64,000 nt of DNA from DAISKN01 sp963716925 (GTDB taxonomy: Bacteria; Acidobacteriota; Vicinamibacteria; Marinacidobacterales; SMYC01). The notes under the pieces are model-generated. The model was given only the letters and a program-made list of their open reading frames with translations, was not told where the DNA came from and made no database searches. A program made the position numbers and the translations under genes. The DNA lies in the NCBI GenBank assembly GCA_963716925.1, contig CAVQUX010000014.1, positions 682,001 through 746,000 on the forward strand, given 5' to 3'. This document shows, piece by piece, positions 43,864-53,772 of this stretch (its first letter is position 1; each line of letters opens with the position of its first letter).

Positions 43864-46732
43864 ATGCGTCGACTCTTATTTATGGTGCCGGCCGTCGCGC
43901 TCGGCCTCGCTTCCGGGGCTTTGGCGCAGACGACTGGCGCGATCGAAGGGAAAGTCACCGACGCGCAGGGGCTGGTGCTCCCGGGCGTCACCGTGACTCT
44001 CACCGGCGAGGCCGTGCTCGGCTCGCAGACGACAGTGACCGTGGCCGACGGGACCTACCGTTTCCGCGCGCTGCGGCCCGCGTCTTACAACCTGGCGTTC
44101 GAGCTCGCCGGGTTCCAGACGTTGAACCGGGAAGGCATCATCGTGGGCGGTGCGCGCACCATCACGGTGGACGCGGCGCTCGACGTCGCGACCGTCGCCG
44201 AGACCATCACCGTCACCGGCGAGTCGCCGGTCGTCGACGTGCGCAACACGGCGCTCTCCAACGAGTTCACCGTGGAAGAGCTCCAGGACGTCCCGAGCGC
44301 GACCGACGTCTGGGCGGTTCTGAGCCAGACGCCCGGCGTCCGGATGCGCGGCTATGACGTCGGCGGGAGCCACAAGAGCCAGCAGGTGGGCTACGAGAGC
44401 TTCGGCATCCGCAACCAGAACCGTGTGCTCTCCGACGGCGTCGACTCGACCGAGGGCACCGGCGGAACCGGCTTCTACTACGACTACTACTCCGTCGAGG
44501 AGTTCACGACGACGGCCGCCGGCGGCGACGTCGAGATGACGGCGCCCGGCTCTTTCGTCATGATGACGCTGAAGAGCGGCGGTAACGAGTTCTCCGGCCT
44601 CTATCACGCCGATTACGAGGGCGAGAGCTTCGTCGCCGACAACCTCGACGAGGAGACCGCCGCCCGCGGCTACACCGGAAACCCGAACCTGATTTTCTAC
44701 GAGCTCCATGCCGACGTCGGCGGTCCAATCCTGAAGGACAAGGCCTGGTTCTACGGGTTCTACAACCGGTTCCGGATCGACAAGGCGATCTCCGGGGATT
44801 CCGACCGACGTCGCGACGGACATCGGGAACTTCTACGGCTTCGGCGGCAAGGTCACCTTCCAGGTGACGCAGAAGGACCAGTTCATCGGCTACAGCCAGT
44901 GGGGACTCAAGCAGAAGCCCAACCGCGGACTCTCTGCGGCCATCGAGCCCGACGCCGTGCTCTCGCAGGACAGCTGGTCCTGGGTGCACAAGGCGGAGTG
45001 GCAGAGAGTCTGGAGCGACCGGATGTTCACCAACTTCCAGTTGAAGCACTTCGGCTTCGGCTGGCCGATGGTGCCGAAGGTCGACCCCGACGTCGATCCT
45101 GCCCGGTTCGACATCGCGAACAACAGCCAGAGCGGAGCGGGATGGAACGTCGGTCCCACCGCGGGCCCGCCCTTCACCTTCGACCGCTGGAAGCCCCAGG
45201 TCACCGCGACCACGAACTACTACATCCCCAACAAGGGTGGAAGCCACGACTGGAAGGTCGGCTTCGACTGGCAGATCGACTCGTCGCAGTACGGGTTCAA
45301 CTCGAACTCCGGCGCGATCCGCTACATGGACAACAGCAACCTGGGGCGGCCGTTCAACGTGAACGAGATCCGCTTCCACAACGTGAAGGCGGACGGCGCG
45401 AACCAGAACGACAACCGCAACACCCACACCGCGTTTTTCCTCCAGGACACCTGGGCCCCGAACGACCGGCTGACGATGAACCTCGGATTCCGCTTCCACC
45501 GGCAGACGGCCGCCTACCTGGGCGCTGATCTCCAGCCCGAGTTCACCCAGTTCTTCCCCACGGGGACGATCGAGGGTCAGAACCTCGTGACCTGGAACAA
45601 CTTCGCCCCTCGTCTCGGCGTCACCTATGACCTCGCGGGATCCGGGAAAACCATCCTGAAGGCCCACTACGGGCGCTACTTCCAGAACATCGCCGATCGC
45701 CTGTCGAGCGCGAACCCCGCCGGTCTCGCGTTCGTGACCTACCAGTTCCTGGACCAGAACCGGAACGGACTTTACGACGGCGACAGCGAGCTCGGTACGC
45801 GCGTCGGACAGCAAGGCACGGTGGGTTCGTCCCTCGCGAACGCGCAGGGGACCCCGGTGAACCCGGACATGACGCCCTCCTATGCGGATGAGTTCAGCGC
45901 CTCCGTGGAGCACGAGCTCATGCCCGACACCTCGCTGCGGTTCTCCTACGTGCGCAAGCAGCTCCGGAACGACTTCGGGACCTGGAACCGCGCTCAGGTG
46001 ATTCCGCTCCTCGAGAACGGCGTTCCCTTCACCGCGGTCTGCAACGGCTGCCCCGGCCAGTTCGCGGGTCAGACGCTCAGTCTGGAGCGCGTGCCGGACG
46101 CGTCGGCGAACGCCCAGGCGTCGAACATCGACACCTTCCCCGGTGGGTACGACGACGACAACTACGACACGTTCCAGATGGCTTTCCAGCGCCGGTTCAC
46201 CGAGGACTTCTTCGTCCAGACGAGCTTCGACTACCAGGTGAGAAACGAGCGCCGCAGGGCCTCGGCGGTCAGCACCAGCCCTCTGGTCGCGGATCCGCTT
46301 TCGGTCCTCTTCTGGCAGAACCACAATCCTTCGGTCGACAACATCCAGGACAACTCCAACTGGAATTTCCGGCTGATGGGACGCTATGTGCTGCCCAAGG
46401 AAATCGCCCTGTCCGCGAACCTCCGGGTTCAGAGCGGATGGCCCTGGGCGGTCATCTACCCCGTGGCGGTGCCGGGCTCGGGAACCCAGTCGGTCTTCCT
46501 CGAGGACATCGACAACAACTACTCCGACATGGTCACCCTGGTCGATATCCGCTTGGAGAAGGGCTTCACTCTCGGAGGTCGCTACAAGGTCAGTGGCCTC
46601 TTCGACGTCTACAACCTGTTCAACGCCAACACCGAGACGAACTTCTTCCTGACGTCGGGAAGGACCTTCAACAACATCATCGCGGCTCTGGATCCGCGCG
46701 CCCTCAAGCTCGGCGTTCGCTTCCAGTTCTAA
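43864..46732 (+). CDS. Oar-like TonB-dependent receptor 3 (one frameshift)
   Basis: About 955 residues. The ATG at 43864 is preferred over 43855 because AGGAGG (43848-43853) is too close to the latter. Signal peptide MRRLLFMVPAVALGLASGALAQ, carboxypeptidase-regulatory domain (GAIEGKVTDAQGLVLPGVTVTLTG), plug (ATDVWAVLSQTPGVRMRGYDVGGSHKSQQ), barrel ending LKLGVRFQF. A +1 frameshift falls in the GGGG at 44794-44797: with three G the product reads KAISG-IPTDVATDIGNFYGFGG, aligning with the intact receptor 2. Closely related to receptor 2 along its length, indicating duplication within the locus. Ligand unknown. Confidence 0.85.
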
Positions 46733-46754
46733 GCGGGCTCTTCGGTTAGCAGGA

Positions 46755-46780
46755 AGGGGCGCGGCTTCGGCCGCGCCCCT
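46755..46780. terminator. Hairpin between receptor 3 and the convergent sulfatase-like gene
   Basis: Perfect 11-bp stem AGGGGCGCGGC / GCCGCGCCCCT with the stable TTCG tetraloop. For the plus strand CTCACTTTTC follows; it may serve both convergent genes, although the minus-strand side lacks a clear T-run. Confidence 0.7.
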
Positions 46781-46781
46781 C

Positions 46782-49068
46782 TCACTTTTCGGGGCGGCTC
46801 CGAAGAGCGAGAAGCTCGCGCAGGGTTGCCTGTAGCTCCGGGTCCCGAGGGCTCGCTCGCAGCGCTCCCCTCATGGCGGCGATCGCCCGGTCCAGGTTCC
46901 CCATCCGGAGCTGGATTGCCGCGAGGTTCTTGAACCCCGCGGCGTAGTGGGGGTCGCAGGCGACGGCCTTCTCGAGCGCGGCCGCGGCTTCGGGAAGACG
47001 CCCGAGCTCCGCGTAGGCCGCGCCCAGATTCGCCAGGGCGGCAGCGAAGCAGGGAGAGAGCTCGACAGCCCTGCGGAAAGACTCGACCGCTTCCTCGCGC
47101 TTGCCCGAGAGCGCCAGGGCCGTTCCGAGCGCCTGATGGACGTCGGGATCGGAAGGCGCGAGGGCGGCGGCCCGGCGGAGCTTCAGGAGAGCCACCTCCG
47201 TTTCTCCTTCCGAGAGCAGGAGCTGTCCCAGGTTATAGGCGGCCAGGGCGTCGTTTGGCATCTTCGACGCCAGCTCTTCCAGGAGACGCCGGGCTTCAGC
47301 GCCCCGGCCCGACTGCAGGAGAAGCTGCGCCAGACGATCGACGACGACTCGATCCTCGTGAATGGCGATCGCTCTTCGCAGCCATCCTTCCGCGGCATCC
47401 GGATTTCCACGCGCGCTTTCTGCCTCCGAGAGACGCACGTAGCTCTTCGTATTTCGAGGGTCGAGCTCGACGGCTTTGTTAAAGGCTTCGATGGCCGCGT
47501 CCTCTCGACCGAGGGTCTGGAGCGCGACCCCGAGACCGTAGTGACCGTCGAAGCCTCGTTCGTCGAGGGCGACGAGGCCCTCGAAAGTTTCTACCGCCTC
47601 TTTCGCTCGACCCGCCTCCAGCAGGAGCTCGCCGTAGAGCGCGTAGGTTCTCGGGATTCGCGGCTCGCGAACGAGGACGTCCTTCAAGGCGGCGAGAGCG
47701 TTCTCGAATGCCGCGCCGTCCTCGGGTCGGAGGCTCTGGATCGCCGGGTCGTTGAGGACGCGATAGACGTCCAGCCGGTCCTTGGGATCGGGAAGCTCGC
47801 CCGTCGAGGAGACCGTCGAGCCCGCGTAGCCGAGGCTCTCGAGCTTTTCGAGCGTCTCCCGATCCACGTTCCCGGGCGCGACGGGCGACGAGGCCTCGAG
47901 CTCGCTCGCGAGCGCTCCAGCGACGTCCGGGAGCTCTTCGATCAGATTCTTCGTTTCCCCCGGGTCCTTCGAAAGATCGTAGAGCTCGGGCCTGGGGGCC
48001 ATCACGAGCTTGTGCGGCCAGCGGGTGAGGCTCCTGAGCTCGCTCCACCCGTAGTGAAGCCGGGGAACGAAGGTTTCCGCGTAAAGAGGCCTTCCTTCGT
48101 CCGGCCTTCCACCCGGCATCGGAGGCAGGCGGAGGATCTCGAGGATCTCGGACGCGATCCCGGTGATATGCATCGGGTGCGATATGCGTTCTCCGGCCGG
48201 CGCGCCGGGGTATCGGAAGAGCAGCGGAATCCGAAGAGTCGACTGGTAGAGAAAGAGACCGTGCGTCAGCTCGCCGTGCTCGCCCAGGGACTCTCCATGA
48301 TCGGCGGTCAGGACGAAGAGCGTCCGTGCGGTCAGCTCGCGCTCATCGAGGTAGGAAAGGAGTCTTCCCACGAGAGAGTCGACGTAAGCCACTTCCCCCC
48401 GATACCCCTCTCCGGCAGGGGGCTCGTAGGGGGCGTGCGGATCGTAGAAGTGAAGGAAGGCGAAGAAGGGGCGCCGGGCGTCTCCCCGCGAGTCGAGCCA
48501 ATCGAGAGCGCTCTCGAGAACGGCGGCTCCCCGCCGCTGGGCGACGAATCCCGAGACACCCTCGTCCCCGGAATCTTCGACGGCGTCGTCGTAGAGATCG
48601 AAACCCCGGTCGAGTCCGAAGCGCGAGTCCAGAACGAAGGCTCCGACGAAGGCGGCGGTGTCGTACCCCTGGCCCTTGAGGTGCGCCGCGAGCGTCGTGA
48701 AACGGTCGTCGAGGTAGAACCCGACGTTGTCGCGGACTCCATGAGACGACCGGGGTCAGGCCGGTGAAGAGCGACGCGTGGGAGGGAAGCGTCGTTGGGG
48801 CGACGGTCGATACGTTCTCATAGAGGACCCCCTCCGACGCCAGCCGATCCATGTTCGGCGTTCGAAGGAAGGTGGCTCCGTAGCTAGAAAGGTGGTCGGC
48901 GCGGAGCGTATCGACGCTGAGGAGGACGAGGTTCCATCCCGTCGGCCGGGTCTTCTGGGCGATTCGAACCGCCGCGACCGCGGCGGCAGCGAGCGCGAGG
49001 AGCCCCAGGGCCCCCGCGAGGAGCTTCCGGGAATGGCGCGGCTTCTGGACCTCTTTCCGTCGCGCCAT
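46782..49068 (-). CDS. Sulfatase-fold/TPR protein copy 5 (one frameshift)
   Basis: About 762 residues from ATG 49068. A basic N-terminus and one membrane anchor (LLAGALGLLALAAAAVAAVRIA) hold the protein in the membrane, like copy 3. NLVLLSVDTLRADHLSSYG, then STVAPTTLPSHASLFTGLTPV (Thr at the formylglycine position), frameshift, HGVRDNVGFYLDD, FAFLHFYDPHAPYEPP, LTADHGESLGEHGELTHGLFLYQSTLRIPLL, then LVMAPRPELYDLSKDPGETKNL. TPR repeats from about residue 480. The +1 shift is at 48740-48745; removing one base restores LTPVSHGVRDNVGF. It is transcribed away from the second GWxTD gene with 18 bp between their start codons, repeating the pairing seen at 21.86 kb. Confidence 0.82.
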
Positions 49069-49073
49069 CACGC

Positions 49074-49079
49074 TATACT
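49074..49079 (+). promoter_or_regulatory. -10 box TATACT before GWxTD copy 2
   Basis: TATACT ends 7 nt before ATG 49087 and lies between two divergent start codons. There is no room for a Shine-Dalgarno, so the transcript should begin at or next to the ATG. Confidence 0.5.
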
Positions 49080-49086
49080 AGTGTAA

Positions 49087-51190
49087 ATGTTCGGACTTAT
49101 CCTCGCGAGCGCGCTTCTGGCGCTTCCCCAGGATCGCGTCGACAAGCTCCCCGAGCATCACAAGAAGTGGCTTCTGGAAGAGGTTCCGTACCTCATCAGT
49201 GAGGTCGAGCGCGACGTCTTTCTCGGCCTGGAATCGGAGCAGGAGCGGGAAGCGTTCGTCGAGGCCTTCTGGCGAAAGCGGGACGAGAACCCGGCCACGC
49301 TCGAGAACGAGTACAAGGACGAGCACTACAAGAGGCTCGCCTACGTCAACGAGTTCTTCGGTCGGGACACCTTCCGGGAAGGTTGGGAGACGGACCGGGG
49401 CCGGTACTACATCCTCCTCGGACCGCCGCGCAACCGGCAGAACTTCGATGGAAGCGATGCGGTCTACCCCTCGGAGCTCTGGTTCTACGACAACCCGGAT
49501 CTGAAGCGGTACGGGCTTCCGCCGTTTTTCTCCCTTCTGTTCTTTCGCCGTCACGGAGCGGGAGAGCTCGAAATCTACAGTCCGATCCTGGACGGTCCGC
49601 AGGCCCTCCTGACGGGAACCGACACCAAGAGCGCCGACTTCCGTCAGGACGTCGAGCGCGCCTACGACAAGCTGAACCTGGTCGACCCCGAGCTCGCTCA
49701 AGCGTCTCTCTCCTTTCGCACCGACGAGGGCGACACCGCGCAGTTCTCGGGCGTTTCCTTCGGCACCATGGAGCTCATGGATCAGATCGTGAAAATCCCG
49801 TTCCATGGGCTCGACACCAGCTACGCCGAGAGGCTCGACTTCGAGCGCGGGGCGGTCGAGAGCGATTATCTCTTCAAGTTCGTCTCGAGCGAGGGGGCGG
49901 TCGACGTCCTCGAGGGGGACGGCGGAGTCTCGTTCGTCCACTGGGTCATCGAGCTCCCGCCGGAGCACATCGCCTTCGTGCTCGATCGCGAGAAGGGCGT
50001 CTACGGCTCGGCGTTCATCGTGTCCGTCGAAGCCGTCCTTCGGGACGATCCCGACATCGTCGTGATCCAGAGCCGCAACGAGTCTTTCGTCGAGCTCAAG
50101 GAATCGGAGCAGGCGTCGCTCCATCGTCCGTTCGCGTACTCGGGAATGACTCCGCTGGTCCCCGGCAGGTACAACTTCCGCGTGATCCTGAGAAACCGCG
50201 CCTGCCCCAGCCGCGTCGAGAGAATGCATGAAGAGCTATACGCTACTCGACCACGACGTGGACGTGCCCGAGCAGACGGGGAAGCGCCTCCGCGGGCTTC
50301 TCGTCGGCTACGGTTCGGAGACGCGCGGCGGCGCGCCGCTCTATCGGGCCTACCGTTTCGGCTCCGTCGAGATTCTTCCCAACCCGAGCGGTGTCTTCGC
50401 CATCGGAGACACGATGACCGTCGCGGTGGTGCACGACGCGCCGGACACTTCTCGAATCCGGCTCGTCGTCGAGAGCCAGGAGCCCGGAGGCGGGACGATG
50501 ATCGACCAGAGCGTCGTCCTCAAGGAGCGTCTCGCGAGCCCCCTGGTGCAGGAGCTCTCCCTCGAGAAGTTCGCGGGAGGCCGCTTCCTGCTGCGCGCCG
50601 AGCTCGTCGACGGGAACGGAAGCGTCCTGGAGCAGGCGTCCGCCCCGTTCACCGTCTCTCCGCGGACCTCGATTCCCCGGCCGCTATCGCGCGCCGCGGC
50701 GCCGCAGGTCCGGTCCGAGATTCCCGGACTGGTCGCCTCGATGCTCGGAGAGCAGTACCTGGCGCGGAACGAGCCCGGGAAGGCGCGCGAGAGATTCGAG
50801 CAGGCGTTGAAGGACAACCCGAAGCTCGGGCTCGCGAGAGAGCATCTGGCTCGCCTCGCGGTACAGGAGGGAGACTTCGAGAGAGTGGTGACCCTCCTCG
50901 AGCCGGTGTATGCGCAAGTCAAGGATCGCTACGAGGTCCTGGCGCCCCTCGGCGAGGCTTACTTCCGTCGGGGGGATTTCGCACGGGCAGCGGAGCTCCT
51001 GGAGAAGGCGCTTCCGCTCCGGCGACCCCAGCCCTCGCTCCTGAACGCGCTCGCCAGCTCGCAGTATCGGCTCCAGAACCCCACGCGAGCCCTCGAGCTA
51101 TTCGAGCAGTCGCTCGCGATCGACCCCGCTCAGCAAGAGGTGCGGGATTCCGTCGAAAAGCTGAGGGCCGAGCGGGCTTCCCGGCCATAG
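49087..51190 (+). CDS. GWxTD-domain/TPR protein (copy 2, one frameshift)
   Basis: About 700 residues. Very short hydrophobic start (MFGLILASALLALPQDRVD). GWxTD motif in EGWETDRGRYYILLGPP, flanked by FWRKRDENPATLENEYKDEHY and YPSELWFYDNPDLKRYGLPPFFSLLFFRRHGAGELEIYSP. The second half has a beta-sandwich region (VFAIGDTMTVAVVHDAPDTSRIRLVVES) and TPR repeats (PGKARERFEQALKDNPKLGLAREHL onward). A +1 frameshift at 50221-50226 separates NRACPSRVER from CMKSYTLLDHDV, exactly where copy 1 reads NRACPSREESNCFKSYTLFES. Apart from that the two copies align throughout. Function unknown; pairing with a sulfatase-fold gene is conserved. Confidence 0.82.
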
Positions 51191-51253
51191 TCCGTCCTTC
51201 AGCCGCGATCGTTTGCTCATCCGGCCCGTCCTGGATACCATCCCCGGAAGACC

Positions 51254-51670
51254 ATGAGTGAGCCGACGGGGAGTCGGGCGGAGAAGAATGTCACCTTGGT
51301 CCGGGAGCTGTACGCGGCGTTTCGCAACGGAGACGTCGATGGGATCCTTGCGAGGTTAAGCCCCGACGTCGAGTGGGTCGAGCCCGAGAATCCATTCAAT
51401 CCGGCGGCAGGCCAGCGGCGCGGCCACGCCGGGTTCCTGGAATGGCTGCGTATCGGGAAAGAGTCGGAAGAGATTCTGGTGCTCGAGCCGCGGCAATTCC
51501 TGACGGGCGTCGATACCGTCGCGGCCGTTGGCTTCATGAAATGCCTCGCCCGGCGTACCGGCCGCAGCTACGAATCCGACTTCGTCCATCTGATCACGTT
51601 CGGCGGCGACAACATCGTGCGCTTCCAGGAGTTCTTCGACACCTACGCGGCGGGCGAGGCCTTCCGATGA
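51254..51670 (+). CDS. SnoaL/NTF2-like protein
   Basis: 138 residues of the ketosteroid-isomerase-related NTF2 fold: NVTLVRELYAAFRNGDVDGILARLSPDVEWVEP, then FLEWLRIGKESEEILVLEPRQFLTGVDTVAAVGFMKCLARRTGRSYESDFVHLITFGGDNIVRFQEFFDTYAAGEAF. This matches the SnoaL-like group in which a conserved Asp/His may or may not be catalytic. No signal peptide. There is no operon partner: 63 bp follow the GWxTD gene and 234 bp lie before the ATP-grasp gene. Function cannot be assigned from sequence. Confidence 0.8.
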   Translation: MSEPTGSRAEKNVTLVRELYAAFRNGDVDGILARLSPDVEWVEPENPFNPAAGQRRGHAGFLEWLRIGKESEEILVLEPRQFLTGVDTVAAVGFMKCLARRTGRSYESDFVHLITFGGDNIVRFQEFFDTYAAGEAFR

Positions 51671-51892
51671 GCGCAGACCCCACGGCGGCCTGACTTCCGG
51701 CGGAAAAAAGCGGCTGGCCGGTTCCGGGATCGAGCGGACGAGGGAAGACCGAATCTCCTCAGGGGATGTCCTGGCCGGACTTGGATGGGTCTCCGCGTTG
51801 TTGAAACGCCTCTCGCGTCGCTCTCGATTTCTGAGCCGCATTTCAATTCGTTGCTTCACATTGCGCCAAAGCAAACGCGCGGGATTCCGTGC

Positions 51893-51898
51893 TAACGT
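51893..51898 (+). promoter_or_regulatory. -10 box TAACGT before the ATP-grasp gene
   Basis: TAACGT ends 6 nt before ATG 51905; no Shine-Dalgarno. It is weaker than the others in the set. Confidence 0.35.
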
Positions 51899-51904
51899 GC
51901 AACG

Positions 51905-53158
51905 ATGAGTCGCGTCGAGCGCGTCCTTCTGCTCTTGCCGACGTCGACTTATCGAACGCGCGACTTCCTCGACGCCGCCCAGGCTCTCGGGGTCGAGGTG
52001 GTCGTCGGCTCGGAGGAGCCGAGCACGCTCGAGAGCTTGCAGCCGGATCGACTGCTCACTCTCGACTTTCTCCATCCGGAGGCCGCCGCCGCGATCGCCC
52101 GCGAGCTCCACGCCCGGAGTCCCATCGACGCGGTCATCGCCGTGGACGAAGAGACGGCGGTCGCCGCGGCGTCCATCGCCGCCGCTCTCGGCCTGCCGCA
52201 CAACTCGCCGGAAGCCGCCGTGAGAGCGCGGCTCAAGCACCGGATGCGCGAGGCCCTGGCCGCGAGCGGCGTCGCCCATCCGTCGTTCACCGTCGCTCGC
52301 ACCGGCGACGACCCGCGTCTGCTCGCGCGCGGTCTCACCTATCCGCTGGTCTTGAAGCCGGTGTTCCTATCGGGCAGCCGCGGAGTGGTTCGCGTGGACG
52401 ATCGCGAGAGCTTCGTTCGGTGGTTCGAGTGGCTGGCCGCGTTCCTGGCGACTCCGGAGGTCCGCGAGCACGGGGGCGAGGAGGGCGACGTGGTGCTCAT
52501 CGAGGAGTACGTCGACGGGCGCGAGGTGGCACTCGAGGGGCTCCTCACGGAGGGACGGCTCCGTTCGCTCGCGCTCTTCGACAAGCCGGACCCCCTGGTC
52601 GGGCCGTTCTTCGAGGAGACGATCTACGTCACGCCGTCACGGCTTCCGGAAGCGACGCAGAAGGAGATTGCCCGGGTGACCGCCGAAGCCGCCCGGGCGA
52701 TAGGTCTTCGTCACGGACCGGTGCACGCCGAGCTTCGACTGCGATCGCTGGGGCACGAGGAGACCCCGGTGATCGTCGAGGTCGCCGGGCGCTCCATCGG
52801 AGGGCTCTGCTCGCGGACTCTGCGCTTCGGCCTCGGGGTCTCGCTGGAAGAGCTCATCCTTCGCCACGCGCTCGGCCGGGACGTCGAGGATCTCGTCCGG
52901 GAGTCGGGTGCTTCGGGGGTGATGATGATCCCCATCCCGAAAGAGGGAACGCTCGAGAGGACGCGCGGTCTCGAGGAGGCCAGGGCGGTCCCGGGGGTCG
53001 TGGAGATCACGATCACCGCGCATCCGGGGAAGACTCTGGTCCAGCTTCCCGAAGGGTCGAGCTACCTCGGGTTCATCTTTGCGCGAGCCGCGGACCCCGA
53101 AAGCGTCGAACGCGCGCTTCGTGAGGCGCACGCGCGGCTGTTGTTCGAGATTCGTTGA
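51905..53158 (+). CDS. ATP-grasp ligase with L-amino-acid-ligase C-terminal domain
   Basis: 417 residues. N-terminal Rossmann-like preATP-grasp part (VLLLLPTSTYRTRDFLDAAQALGVEVVVGSE), ATP-grasp core (LKHRMREALAASGVAHPSF, YPLVLKPVFLSGSRGVVRVDD, VLIEEYVDGREVALEGLL, HAELRLRS ... VIVEVAGRSIGG with metal ligands Glu and Arg/Asn-equivalent), and a C-terminal segment (GVMMIPIPKEGTLERTRGLEEARAVPGVVEITITAHPGKTL) resembling the LAL_C2 domain of L-amino acid ligases. The enzyme should join a carboxylate to an amine using ATP, for example making a dipeptide. The substrate is unknown and no peptide or biosynthetic partner sits beside it. Confidence 0.82.
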   Translation: MSRVERVLLLLPTSTYRTRDFLDAAQALGVEVVVGSEEPSTLESLQPDRLLTLDFLHPEAAAAIARELHARSPIDAVIAVDEETAVAAASIAAALGLPHNSPEAAVRARLKHRMREALAASGVAHPSFTVARTGDDPRLLARGLTYPLVLKPVFLSGSRGVVRVDDRESFVRWFEWLAAFLATPEVREHGGEEGDVVLIEEYVDGREVALEGLLTEGRLRSLALFDKPDPLVGPFFEETIYVTPSRLPEATQKEIARVTAEAARAIGLRHGPVHAELRLRSLGHEETPVIVEVAGRSIGGLCSRTLRFGLGVSLEELILRHALGRDVEDLVRESGASGVMMIPIPKEGTLERTRGLEEARAVPGVVEITITAHPGKTLVQLPEGSSYLGFIFARAADPESVERALREAHARLLFEIR

Positions 53159-53159
53159 G

Positions 53160-53750
53160 CTACTTCGCCGGAGCGTAGTAAGGATTGCGGCCCGACCCAT
53201 GGTCGGTGGTGTCCATGATGGCGCCGACCTCGGGGATCGCCTGGCGAATCGATCTTTCCACGCCTTGCTTCAGGGTCACATCCGCCATTCCGCAGCCCTG
53301 GCAACCGCCGCCCATACGGATGAAAACCTCGTTCCGCTTGACGTCGATGAGCTCCACCCATCCCCCGTGGGCCGCGACCGCGGGGTTGATCTCCTGATCG
53401 AGGACGCTCTGGACCCTCTTCTTGATGGCGTCCGCATCGGGAATCGAGGAGAGGACCGCGTCGGAGACGGCTTTCTCTCCGCTCCCGAGGACGGCGCGTA
53501 TGGTGGTTCCCACCTGCTTCGCGATCGGCATCCAGTTTCCGCCGCTTTCGGCGGTCACCGTCACGAGGTTGTCCTGGATCATGACCGAGGACACCCCCTC
53601 GATGGCGAAGAGCTTCTCCGCGAGGCCGGAGCCCGAGGCGCGCTCTTTGTTTCCGAAGAACGCTGAACCATCGGGGTAAAGGGGACGGTCGACGACGAAT
53701 CGGCAGGTCGAATTGTCCTTGGGCTCGGCGGTGATACGGATGTCTTCCAT
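53160..53750 (-). CDS. nfuA: NfuA-type iron-sulfur scaffold/carrier
   Basis: 196 residues. The N-terminal Nfu_N domain (about 1-90: MEDIRITAEPKDNSTCRFVVDRPL, FAIEGVSSVMIQDNLVTVTA) lacks the Cys ligands of A-type carriers. The C-terminal NifU-like domain (about 110-190) has the CXXC in MGGGCQGCGMADVTLKQGVERSIRQAIPEV, which bridges a [4Fe-4S] cluster in dimers. The ATG is 6 nt from a TATACT box (53757-53762), suggesting a leaderless message. Lying directly downstream of a radical SAM gene on the same strand, it could supply that enzyme's cluster, though NfuA normally serves many clients. Confidence 0.88.
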   Translation of the reverse strand: MEDIRITAEPKDNSTCRFVVDRPLYPDGSAFFGNKERASGSGLAEKLFAIEGVSSVMIQDNLVTVTAESGGNWMPIAKQVGTTIRAVLGSGEKAVSDAVLSSIPDADAIKKRVQSVLDQEINPAVAAHGGWVELIDVKRNEVFIRMGGGCQGCGMADVTLKQGVERSIRQAIPEVGAIMDTTDHGSGRNPYYAPAK

Positions 53751-53756
53751 AGCCCG

Positions 53757-53762
53757 AGTATA
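53757..53762 (-). promoter_or_regulatory. -10 box TATACT before nfuA
   Basis: TATACT on the minus strand ends 6 nt before the nfuA ATG, and there is no Shine-Dalgarno. Confidence 0.5.
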
Positions 53763-53772
53763 CCTTTTCTCT

